NCBI RefSeq assembly: GCF_002813295.1
Contig: NZ_PHUE01000001.1
Coordinates: forward strand, 1,240,001-1,304,000
Length of the DNA: 64,000 bases
Direction of reading: 5' to 3'
Source: Flavobacterium sp. 5
Lineage (GTDB): Bacteria > Bacteroidota > Bacteroidia > Flavobacteriales > Flavobacteriaceae
The position numbers and the translations under genes are program-made. This document shows positions 1 to 7,582 of the stretch, in pieces. Position 1 is the first letter of the stretch, and each line of letters starts with the position of its first letter. The notes below the pieces were generated by a model. The model was given only the letters and a program-made list of their open reading frames with translations. It was not told where the DNA came from and made no database searches.

Positions 1-355
1 TAAATGGAATTGAATCTTTCTTAAGATTCAGTTTTTCTATAGTTTTAGTAACTACACGATGTCCTGCTCCCATAGGAGTACCGTCCCAATTAGAATATCT
101 CATGCCTCCCAATTCCAGATAAGAATTGTCTTTATTGTCTTTATAATGCCATGTACAAACACGTGCGCCTGGTTCTCTCGTGCCTGGATTTTTCTTAGAG
201 AAATCATATTTCCCCCAGTCGTAGAGTTCCAATACATCCCCTTTAACAAGCATTTTTTCATTTTTTTCGTGTTTGGATTTTCCTTCCAGTAATCTCCAGG
301 CAGTATAGAGTCCTGCTGCACCTGCTCCAAAAATAGAGTATGTTTTTTTACTCAT
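1..355 (-). CDS. FAD-dependent amine-oxidase-like oxidoreductase (3' part missing)
   Basis: The gene starts at the ATG in 353-355 and runs off the left edge, so only about 118 N-terminal residues are visible. They begin MSKKTYSIFGAGAAGLYTAW, a Rossmann dinucleotide-binding motif (GAGAAG), followed after ~75 residues by LELGGMRYSN and GHRVV. An acidic-GGMRY motif is the FAD-contact pattern of flavin amine oxidases and L-amino acid oxidases. It lies 45 bases downstream of the decarboxylase gene on the same strand, so the two are probably cotranscribed. An amino acid oxidase feeding 2-oxoacids to the decarboxylase would make sense, but the substrate is inference. The catalytic C-terminus is outside the window. 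Confidence 0.75.
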   Translation of the reverse strand, partial: MSKKTYSIFGAGAAGLYTAWRLLEGKSKHEKNEKMLVKGDVLELYDWGKYDFSKKNPGTREPGARVCTWHYKDNKDNSYLELGGMRYSNWDGTPMGAGHRVVTKTIEKLNLKKDSIPF

Positions 356-400
356 GATCGTATGTTTTTAAGTTTTTTATCGTTTGATTTGTTATTGCTT

Positions 401-2119
401 TTATTCATTCCCCAGCCTTGCCATTTGCTGTGCCAGATCTTTTTGAGGAATTACAATTTCTACCAGAGTAGGGAGATTTGTTTTTTTCTTGAGCTTAAGA
501 AGTGTTTCGTTTAATTCTGTAACGGTTTCGGCTCGGTAGCTGTTTGCCCCAAATGCCTTGGCAAGTGCTTGATAGTCCCATTTTGGAAGAATATCAAATT
601 CATCAAACTTATGAGATGGTCCAGCCTTAAATGAGTCCATATCTACATAAACCTGTTCTATAGCATATACCCCGTTACTCATCACAAATATTACAGAGTT
701 TATATTGTATTTTACCAGAGTCGAAAGTGATTGTGCAATCATCATAAAACCACCATCACCTGCTACAGTCCATGCCTGTTTACCGCTTCCAAGTTGAGCA
801 CCAGAAGCAGCACCGGTTTCAAAACCAATGCACTGCCACGCTGCCGAAGAAATATAGGCATTCTTAGATAATCCGTAAATATTAGTAGCCACGTACATAG
901 ATGAGCTTACGCCAAAAGTCATAACAATATCATCCAGCATTTTGTTCTTTTCTAAAAAAGATACCGTATTTTCAAAAAAACGGTTGAACGTTATTACTTC
1001 GGGTGTTTGATCATATTTTGGATCCGAGTTGGATCTCCAAGGCTCTGGAAATTTTGGCTGGGCTGGCGCCTTAGTTTTTAACGGATATACTTTTGATATT
1101 TTAAAACGCTCTATCAATGCTTTAATAAAATCTTTTAGGCTTACATTATTATACGTAAAATAACCAACCCGCATTTCTTGGGTCGTTGCCTGAATCATAT
1201 CCGAAAATTTATTTTCTACCAACCATAAATAATCATCTGTAATAATAGTTCCTAAAGATAAAATACAATCAGAAGCTTCAACCAGTTTGATAACTTCGGG
1301 GATAGATGCCTGATCCGAATACGTTCCAATAAATTTATCACCTTCTTCATCCAGTACCGTTTTCCCCAGTGAAGTTGTAGTGTACAACATCCCACTCACT
1401 TTGATAAGTTCCTCTAATTGACTAGATAAATTGTGTCTCAAGATTTCTACACCTGCAAGAATCAGAGGGGATTTTGCCTGACTAATCTGGGTCCAAGCCT
1501 GAGAAACAGCATTTTCAAGTGCTGCTGTTTCACTCTTTATTATTTGAGGTTTTAGTTTTTTATCAGAAGGTTTTGTACAAGGTTCCCCCCACACCTCTTT
1601 ATAGCATGCAATGTACACAGGGCGTTGGTGTGTAAGCGCTGCAATAATTAAATTATCAATTTTTTCTGGGGCATCGACAGAACTACTTAAGGTTTCGGCA
1701 GCAACTGTTACTCTTTCGTAAACTTCCTGATCTGCGTTGAGATTACCAGTAGAATGATGATACAATACATTGTACATACTCCCTATTTGTCGGGCATCTG
1801 CTCCAGGAGTAGCACTAATTACAACAACTGGACTGCGCTCTACATAAGCTCCCGCAATAGCATTCAATGCGCTAAAAGTACTTACCCCATATTGTAAAGA
1901 TACAGCCCCTAATCCTCGAGTACGTGCATAAGCATCTGCAGCATAAGAAGCGTCCAATTCGTTGGAAGTTCCAATAGTTTTAATTCCATCAAAATTTTCT
2001 AAGGCCTGTGTAAAATGCTTTACATAATCACCCGGAATTTGAAAAATTTCGGTGACATTTAATTGCTTGAGTCGAGTAAGCAGATAATCTGCAACTGTAA
2101 ATTCTTTTGTAGATTTCAT
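401..2119 (-). CDS. Thiamine-diphosphate-dependent 2-oxoacid decarboxylase (pyruvate/indolepyruvate decarboxylase family)
   Basis: At 572 residues it has the normal length and three-domain layout of the PDC/IPDC family. Visible signatures are the cofactor-activating Glu54 in SNELDASYAADAYART, the paired histidines His121-His122 in VLYHHSTG that mark non-oxidative decarboxylases, and the C-terminal ThDP motif beginning GDGGFMMIAQ and ending in MSN. The family converts 2-oxoacids such as indolepyruvate, phenylpyruvate or pyruvate to aldehydes and CO2 in the cytoplasm. The substrate cannot be read from sequence. Upstream is the nitrobindin/LecA-like gene, downstream an FAD amine oxidase. Together they suggest an Ehrlich-type amino acid to aldehyde route, which is inference. 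Confidence 0.88.
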   Translation of the reverse strand: MKSTKEFTVADYLLTRLKQLNVTEIFQIPGDYVKHFTQALENFDGIKTIGTSNELDASYAADAYARTRGLGAVSLQYGVSTFSALNAIAGAYVERSPVVVISATPGADARQIGSMYNVLYHHSTGNLNADQEVYERVTVAAETLSSSVDAPEKIDNLIIAALTHQRPVYIACYKEVWGEPCTKPSDKKLKPQIIKSETAALENAVSQAWTQISQAKSPLILAGVEILRHNLSSQLEELIKVSGMLYTTTSLGKTVLDEEGDKFIGTYSDQASIPEVIKLVEASDCILSLGTIITDDYLWLVENKFSDMIQATTQEMRVGYFTYNNVSLKDFIKALIERFKISKVYPLKTKAPAQPKFPEPWRSNSDPKYDQTPEVITFNRFFENTVSFLEKNKMLDDIVMTFGVSSSMYVATNIYGLSKNAYISSAAWQCIGFETGAASGAQLGSGKQAWTVAGDGGFMMIAQSLSTLVKYNINSVIFVMSNGVYAIEQVYVDMDSFKAGPSHKFDEFDILPKWDYQALAKAFGANSYRAETVTELNETLLKLKKKTNLPTLVEIVIPQKDLAQQMARLGNE

Positions 2120-2203
2120 TTTTTTGATATTCTAAATTAGGAGTTATATTTGTCTTTCTATTATAGACTCCTTGGTTCTTACTCTTTTGAAGATATCTAA
2201 ATT

Positions 2204-3559
2204 TTAAATTTTTATACGTACCTGTAGACTACCAATGTTATCGGCTAATCCAACTCCGTATTCCCCATTTAAATCATCGTTGATACATAATTTTAATACC
2301 CCACTTTGTCCTGTAGGAGTTGCAACAGGTCCGTTTCCAATTAAGAATGGAGCATTAGTTCCAACTTGTCCTATAAGCGCACCCATATTTACATTTTGAA
2401 TAGGATAACCAGATTGCGTTACAATAATACCAGTACATCCATTTGCTCCATACAGATTACCATTATTTGTATCTGGGTCTGCAGTCCACTGCCCTGAATT
2501 GTAACTTACTGTTATTGATTTTCCAGGTTGTACAGTAATCCCTGTGTCTTGCCAAGGTTGATTTGCATTAACCTGAGCAAACGTTTCAACCAGTTGCAAG
2601 GTGTTGGCATCAATATGTAAAAACTGAGTTGGCATACCATTAATCAAAAACTGTAAAACAATATTTTGAATGTATTGTAACTGAACAGTACCATTACTCA
2701 AAGTTTCAACATACCAAGTTGTGTTCATTGATAGTACTTTCCCGAAAGAATTTTCAAAATTTATGTTACTTACAGCTCCACCCTCATTAGTAGTACTAAC
2801 CGTAATACTTGAATAACTCTCGACAGTAATCCCTTTACTATTCAAAGCATCCAATTGCTGAGTCAAAACTGTTGATGGGTCAATAATAGTAGGATCTGTA
2901 AACGGTAATTTAGTTCTATCAGCAGTTGGGAAAACTGGATTTCCTGTTCCAGTAGCAACTGGTCCTCCAGTCATCAAAACTGAAACACCATGGGGCACTG
3001 AAATTTGTTTGTTGTACTGAGTCATCGGATTTTGTACAGGAATTGGATTTGTGACTGGCACAGTACCCGGGCCATAAGGACCTTCCACTTGATTTTGTAT
3101 AACATGATAAAGCCAAGTACCATTTTCGGCATGAATCAAGGTGTTTTGAATGGGCTGTGCTCCGCTAGGATCGGCATTGTCTGCTATGTAAACTCTTTGT
3201 TCATAAAATAATACTGAGCTTGCCTGTGTAAATTTCCCTTCTCTATTTGGTGCTCCACCAGCTATAGCCGAAAATGAAATTTCTTCGAAATAAGGAAAAT
3301 TTTTAGTAATATAACCATTTGTAGCATCTGCCTGAGGCAAAGGCATAACATTGTAACCTGAAGCATCTGCACCCGTAGGACTGTTCCATGTACCAATAAA
3401 ATTATTTAAAAGTCCGAGATTAGAAGTACCAATAACTGGTGGCTGATTTGTTGCTGATACAAGTGGCGTTGTAATGTCTGGAATTACTGCAGCTGTTGTT
3501 GCTGCTTGTTGTGCTAGATAAGGACATGTAGGTTGGTCTAAGTTGATTGGATTTGCCAT
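2204..3559 (-). CDS. Two-domain protein: FABP/nitrobindin-like barrel plus LecA (PA-IL)-like C-terminal domain
   Basis: This 451-residue protein has no signal peptide. Residues ~50-160 contain GTWNSPTGADASGYNVMPLP, FPYFEEISFS and FYEQRVYIADNADPSGAQ, which I recognise as the heme-binding, FABP/nitrobindin-like family found in many bacteria. The last ~110 residues (GKSITVSYNSGQW, then ALIGQVG, FLIGNGPVA, LKLCINDDLNGEYGVGLADN, VRIKI) have the spacing of the Pseudomonas LecA/PA-IL galactophilic lectin fold. Both matches are pattern recognition, not a search. It is the first gene of the set containing the decarboxylase and amine oxidase. Function is not known; a heme-dependent or aldehyde-related role is speculative. 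Confidence 0.55.
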   Translation of the reverse strand: MANPINLDQPTCPYLAQQAATTAAVIPDITTPLVSATNQPPVIGTSNLGLLNNFIGTWNSPTGADASGYNVMPLPQADATNGYITKNFPYFEEISFSAIAGGAPNREGKFTQASSVLFYEQRVYIADNADPSGAQPIQNTLIHAENGTWLYHVIQNQVEGPYGPGTVPVTNPIPVQNPMTQYNKQISVPHGVSVLMTGGPVATGTGNPVFPTADRTKLPFTDPTIIDPSTVLTQQLDALNSKGITVESYSSITVSTTNEGGAVSNINFENSFGKVLSMNTTWYVETLSNGTVQLQYIQNIVLQFLINGMPTQFLHIDANTLQLVETFAQVNANQPWQDTGITVQPGKSITVSYNSGQWTADPDTNNGNLYGANGCTGIIVTQSGYPIQNVNMGALIGQVGTNAPFLIGNGPVATPTGQSGVLKLCINDDLNGEYGVGLADNIGSLQVRIKI

Positions 3560-4339
3560 TTTTTTTTATATTTTATTATTTACTATTCGTAAGATTCTTG
3601 AGGTTACACTCTCATTTATAAAAGTGGTTTTTGAATTCCACTTTTACTTTATGCTTCTTATTACTATAGTATAACACGTAAAATTTTATAGCTACTATAA
3701 AACAATTAGCTTGGTCTTTCGAATTATTAATTAAAAACATATTTTAAAAATAAATCTAGTTCGAATTTTATTTCTATATAAACTTACGATGACACTACAA
3801 TTTAAATTAAAAAAAAGGTATCAATAGCAAATTTTCATCTATAAGAAACCGAAATAACTGTACAAGATCATTTTTACATTTTAGAACATATCCTTTTATA
3901 TAAACACTTAAATTCTTTTTAGAATCTACTTTAAACAGCAATCCATTTATTGTTTATCAAGCATTTTTAAAATCATCAAATAGCAACGAAATGGCATACA
4001 TTAGAATAGTATAATTACTCTACTCCTTTGAAATATACTTATCGCGCATAATTCATTATTAAAAAATTTAAATGCAAGATTAGAATAGGCTATCAATGAA
4101 AAGTAAAATAGTTTTGAAGTTTTAAATACTAAAAGTAGATCTCAAGTCTAACCGAAATTATAGTTCTATAGACTCACAGGGAATTTTAAATATTTTGAAT
4201 TAACTCTTACTCACATCCAATACAAGTGTCTTATTATCAGTAAATCATGTAATTAATACAGATAAAGATATAACACACTATTTTAGATTAATTCGAATAT
4301 TTGTAATAGATATAATTAACTGATTTAATAGAATACAAT
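3560..4339. other. 780-base AT-rich gap without a recognisable gene
   Basis: No plausible coding frame is seen. It separates the minus-strand decarboxylase set from the plus-strand small membrane protein, so it should hold the promoters of both. A hairpin (arms 3619-3627 and 3638-3646, AAAAGTGG/CCACTTTT core) lies in the presumed leader of the minus-strand set. A TCTATAGA palindrome occurs at 4174-4181 but without a -7 box beside it. AATATTTG at 4296-4303 is a near match to TAnnTTTG and may serve the plus-strand gene at 4340. Confidence 0.5.
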
Positions 4340-4657
4340 ATGAAAAAACTAAGCTTTTATTTAATGATGATGGTGTTATCATTAAGTATTTTTCCATCCA
4401 CAATTATTGCATCGGAGAAAAACACAATTGAAGTTACTGTTAAAAGCAATGAAATGCCAGCAGAAGTAAAAAGTATGCTTAATCGTCTGGAGGAAATAAA
4501 AGAAATGGATAAATCTAATATGAGCCGCTCAGAAAAAAAAGAGTTACGCAAAGAAGTTAAAACTATTAAAGCAAATCTAAAAGCTACAAGTAACGGTGTA
4601 TATCTCTCTGTTGGAGCTATCATTATTATTATATTATTGTTGATTCTTCTTTTGTGA
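4340..4657 (+). CDS. Small exported protein with coiled coil and C-terminal membrane helix
   Basis: A 105-residue protein. Residues 1-24 form a signal peptide (MKKLSFYLMMMVLSLSIFPS). Residues ~35-80 are charged and helical (MLNRLEEIKEMDKSNMSRSE and KKELRKEVKTIKANLK), a likely coiled coil. The last ~20 residues (VYLSVGAIIIIILLLILLL) form a membrane helix ending at the C-terminus. I recall similar short proteins being common in Flavobacterium, but no function is known to me. It stands alone and is followed by a strong terminator hairpin. Confidence 0.7.
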   Translation: MKKLSFYLMMMVLSLSIFPSTIIASEKNTIEVTVKSNEMPAEVKSMLNRLEEIKEMDKSNMSRSEKKELRKEVKTIKANLKATSNGVYLSVGAIIIIILLLILLL

Positions 4658-4733
4658 TTATAACAGATAAATTCATCAAATCATAAAATCAGCTATTTCA
4701 TAATAATCACAAAACATAAACTCATTAAACATG

Positions 4734-4785
4734 AAAATGACTAGTTCTAAATAATCTATACAAATTATTTAGAACTAGTCATTTT
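4734..4785. terminator. Bidirectional intrinsic terminator
   Basis: A perfect 22-base inverted repeat (4734-4755 and 4764-4785) with an 8-base loop, A-rich on the left and T-rich on the right. It separates the convergent genes at 4340 (+) and 4821 (-) and can serve both. Confidence 0.9.
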
Positions 4786-4820
4786 TATTCTATTATTCCA
4801 GTTAAACAATTTTACGCCAA

Positions 4821-5582
4821 CTAAATCACTCCCTGCATAATACAGTCTTTAACTAGTTGAGCCGTATTTTTACAGGCTGATTTACTTAAAATATTTTTAC
4901 GGTGTTTTTTTACAGTTAAATCACTAATAAAAAGTTTTTCGGCAATTTCTATACTACTCAAACCATCGGCAATATTCTTAATAATATCTATTTCTCGTTT
5001 GGAAAATTCAACGCAATTTTTAATATCACTATCAACATTTAAGTTCATATAAGACGGCTCACCATCTAAACCAATAAGCGAAAATTGATACGTATTATGT
5101 TTGGCCAAATGATCAATACGGGTGTGAATGTTAAGTGATTTTCCGTAGCCTCCATTCTCATCCATAGTAAGCATTAAAGCTTGATGATTGCATAAAATAT
5201 ATTCTCCATTTTTAAGTCTTCCCCTTAAATTATAACTTATCTTATATTTCAGAAGTTTTTCGCGATCAATATTATTACAAAAAAAATTAGCAACTGCCCC
5301 TTCTGCTTTCGTTACAAACTCGATATCATCGGGATGTATAGTTCCTAGAATATCATTAAAAGAAACATTTTCGGGACCAAACTCATGAAAATCTGTAATA
5401 GAGGAACTAACATGAGAAACAGACATATCAAAAAAATCTATTACATAATAATAAAATGGTCCTGTACTGATGATTGAATTGGTAAGATCATCAAAAGTTA
5501 TTTTAGGCAAAACCGTATTCTGATTTGATTTATTTTGAGAATCTAACCAAATATCGTGAAGTTTTTGTATTTCTACTTTCAT
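4821..5582 (-). CDS. PAS-like sensor with LuxR-type HTH output
   Basis: A 253-residue soluble regulator. Residues ~40-170 look like a PAS domain (FYYYVIDFFDMSVSHVSSS, then IHPDDIEF, a typical PAS HPDD element). Residues ~190-253 form a LuxR/NarL helix-turn-helix: FSKREIDIIKNIADGLSSIE, then EIAEKLFISDLTVKKHRKNI. Flavobacteria carry several such stand-alone PAS-LuxR proteins. The ligand and targets are not evident, and its neighbours do not point to a pathway. A CAAAAATA (TATTTTTG on the minus strand) at 5662-5669 could be its -7 box. Confidence 0.8.
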   Translation of the reverse strand: MKVEIQKLHDIWLDSQNKSNQNTVLPKITFDDLTNSIISTGPFYYYVIDFFDMSVSHVSSSITDFHEFGPENVSFNDILGTIHPDDIEFVTKAEGAVANFFCNNIDREKLLKYKISYNLRGRLKNGEYILCNHQALMLTMDENGGYGKSLNIHTRIDHLAKHNTYQFSLIGLDGEPSYMNLNVDSDIKNCVEFSKREIDIIKNIADGLSSIEIAEKLFISDLTVKKHRKNILSKSACKNTAQLVKDCIMQGVI

Positions 5583-5823
5583 AAATTATTAAAATTGGTT
5601 GATACATAAATAACCTGAAAAATAGTGAATTTAAAACGATTTATTTCTTATTTATACTTTTCAAAAATACATTATTTTAACAAAAAAATAACAAAAATGA
5701 TCCGCAATTATCTTTACTGTAGATTAAATTATCAATTTAGATTTTACTTTAAAATGAATTTTATTAAAACGATCATAGTTATCTTAAAACGATTTAATCC
5801 AACAAAAAAATCCTTAAACAAAA

Positions 5824-5849
5824 AAAGACTGTTCTATCAAACAGTCTTT
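5824..5849 (-). terminator. Intrinsic terminator of the 101-aa gene
   Basis: Stem AAAGACTGTT/AACAGTCTTT (5824-5833 and 5840-5849) with a 6-base loop. On the minus strand it is followed by a run of seven T, just downstream of the gene ending at 5873. Confidence 0.8.
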
Positions 5850-5872
5850 ACATAATATATTAGTCAAATAAT

Positions 5873-6178
5873 TTAAACCATGAATAAAGTAAACTTGTTA
5901 TGGTTGTATAAAACCAAATCATAAGGAACTAATTTTGGAGCTATCTTTTCTGAAGAAACATTAAACTTAATATTGTTGTGTTTTCTGAATAAGTAAATCT
6001 CCTTTAAACAATTCGACAAACTTTGATGAATTAAACTTGTAAAAATGGGCAAGGGCTTATCACCAACCAATAAATCAATTTGGTAATTCGAACTACTTTT
6101 CGATAGATTATTTCCAATAATTCGTATAGTAAATTTTGTTGGAATTCCGTTTTGCTCTCCTTGATACTGTACTACCAT
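5873..6178 (-). CDS. Hypothetical 101-residue protein
   Basis: I do not recognise this protein. It has no signal peptide or membrane segment and looks like a small soluble alpha/beta protein (KFTIRIIGNN, YQIDLLVGDKPLPIF, LYNHNKFTLFMV). Its own terminator lies directly downstream and no gene overlaps it, which supports it being real. It has no operon partner. Confidence 0.5.
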   Translation of the reverse strand: MVVQYQGEQNGIPTKFTIRIIGNNLSKSSSNYQIDLLVGDKPLPIFTSLIHQSLSNCLKEIYLFRKHNNIKFNVSSEKIAPKLVPYDLVLYNHNKFTLFMV

Positions 6179-6391
6179 AACTATATAATATTAAAATGAG
6201 GTTAAATTAAATTTTCTTCTCTCAACTTTCACAATCAGTTGAATTCTTATTAAAATTAGAAAAAAAAAAGAAACTAGTATAATAATAGTCTATAAATTAT
6301 CAAATTTATAACATAAGCTATTAATCCAATTTATTCGCTTTACATTAAAATACTAAAACGTTCTTTATCAACAAATAATAAAAAACGAAAA

Positions 6392-6418
6392 ACCCTGTAA
6401 TGTATGAATTTACAGGGT
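6392..6418 (-). terminator. Intrinsic terminator after the first LRR gene
   Basis: Stem ACCCTGTAA/TTACAGGGT (6392-6400 and 6410-6418), followed on the minus strand by T-rich sequence, about 60 bases past the end of the LRR gene. Confidence 0.75.
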
Positions 6419-6481
6419 ATTCTAACTAAATGTATTAAAACAAACAACGTTCTTAATCTCTCTACTCTTTCAGAATATCAT

Positions 6482-7312
6482 TTATCCTTTAATCACTGGT
6501 AAAGAAACTACATTTCCTATTTCATTTCTCATGGTCATATTCAACTTATCTAATAAAGATAATTTATTTGAAACCAAACCAGAAAACAAATTATAAGATA
6601 TATTCAATTTTTTTAAATGGGCTAATTTTTCCAACTCTAATGGCACTTGACCTTTAAAATCATTATCAAAAAGATTTAAGTTTTCTAGCAAAATTAGATT
6701 TCCAACAGAAGGACTCAACTTTCCTGTAAACCTATTACTGTATAACGAAAGGGTTTTTAATGATTTTAACTCGTAGATAGAAAGAGGTAATGATCCTTGA
6801 AAAGAGTTCTCATATAACGACAGACTCTCAAGCATAGACAGTTTCCCTATTTGCAAAGGCAACTCACCTGATAAAATATTACGATCAAGCACTAACACTT
6901 GTAAATTAGGAAGTGTACAAATCGAAACAGGAATAAAACCTGTTAATTTATTAAACGAAAGATCTAAAATTTGCAAAGCTTTCAAGTTCCCTATATTAAG
7001 AGGAATTTCTCCATTCAATAAATTGGTACCTAAATTTAATTCTTGCAAATTCAGTAAAGTAGTAATTTCAACAGGTATACGTCCTGTCAAATTATTATTT
7101 TTTAAATTTATAGAAACTACTTTATCATCCACCACTTTTACTCCATACCATTTATTCATTGGCAAAGAAAGATCCCATTTATTAATCCATTTATCCCCAT
7201 TAGTGGTTTGGTTTAATTTTATCAAGACTTCCTTTTCTGCCTTTGAGATAGTAGCAAAACTGGATAACGAAAAGAATACAGTAAAAATTAGTAGCGTAAT
7301 TTTATTACTCAT
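6482..7312 (-). CDS. Secreted plant-type leucine-rich-repeat protein
   Basis: A 276-residue protein with a signal peptide (MSNKITLLIFTVFFSLSSFA), an N-terminal cap (AEKEVLIKLNQTTNGDKWIN) and about eight 24-residue repeats of the plant-specific pattern LxxLxxLxLxxNxLxGxIPxxI, from ~residue 65 to 255. No type IX C-terminal sorting domain is visible, so a periplasmic or surface location is uncertain. It is a paralog of the LRR protein at 30656-31510: same cap, same repeats, same TMRNE motif near the C-terminus. The two flank the sulfur cluster. LRR proteins bind proteins or glycans; the target is unknown. Confidence 0.85.
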   Translation of the reverse strand: MSNKITLLIFTVFFSLSSFATISKAEKEVLIKLNQTTNGDKWINKWDLSLPMNKWYGVKVVDDKVVSINLKNNNLTGRIPVEITTLLNLQELNLGTNLLNGEIPLNIGNLKALQILDLSFNKLTGFIPVSICTLPNLQVLVLDRNILSGELPLQIGKLSMLESLSLYENSFQGSLPLSIYELKSLKTLSLYSNRFTGKLSPSVGNLILLENLNLFDNDFKGQVPLELEKLAHLKKLNISYNLFSGLVSNKLSLLDKLNMTMRNEIGNVVSLPVIKG

Positions 7313-7426
7313 TTGCTTTGTTTAAAATTCTTCGTTTCAAAAATAATTAAAAACTTCGCTAACAAACAAAAAAAATCGATTAATTAACTAAAAAAAAATA
7401 TTAATAGTAATATATCTTACAAAAAA

Positions 7427-7459
7427 AAGTGCAACTCTTCAAAATGAATTGTTGCACTT
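7427..7459 (-). terminator. Terminator at the end of the sulfur cluster
   Basis: Stem AAGTGCAAC/GTTGCACTT (7427-7435 and 7451-7459) with a 15-base loop and, on the minus strand, eight T after the stem. It lies ~125 bases past the stop of the cysteine desulfurase and marks the 3' end of the minus-strand sulfur cluster. Confidence 0.85.
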
Positions 7460-7582
7460 ACAAAAAAAAATCAAGTAAAATAAACCTATGAACTAACCAT
7501 TTTATTATAACAAACCAATTGGTTTTTAACTTAATACATTGAAACCAATTCATTCTATGAACAATTTCATGAACGCAATATT

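Noticed and set aside
100..330. 76-residue minus-strand frame at the left edge
   Set aside because: It is in a different frame from the amine oxidase start at 355, which has a clear FAD motif and covers the same bases.
4174..4181. A further sulfur-cluster operator (TCTATAGA)
   Set aside because: No -7 box is beside it and no sulfur gene is near; probably chance.
5625..5855. 76-residue plus-strand gene
   Set aside because: Very AT-rich, biased to Lys/Phe/Tyr/Ile, and it ends in the terminator of the neighbouring gene.
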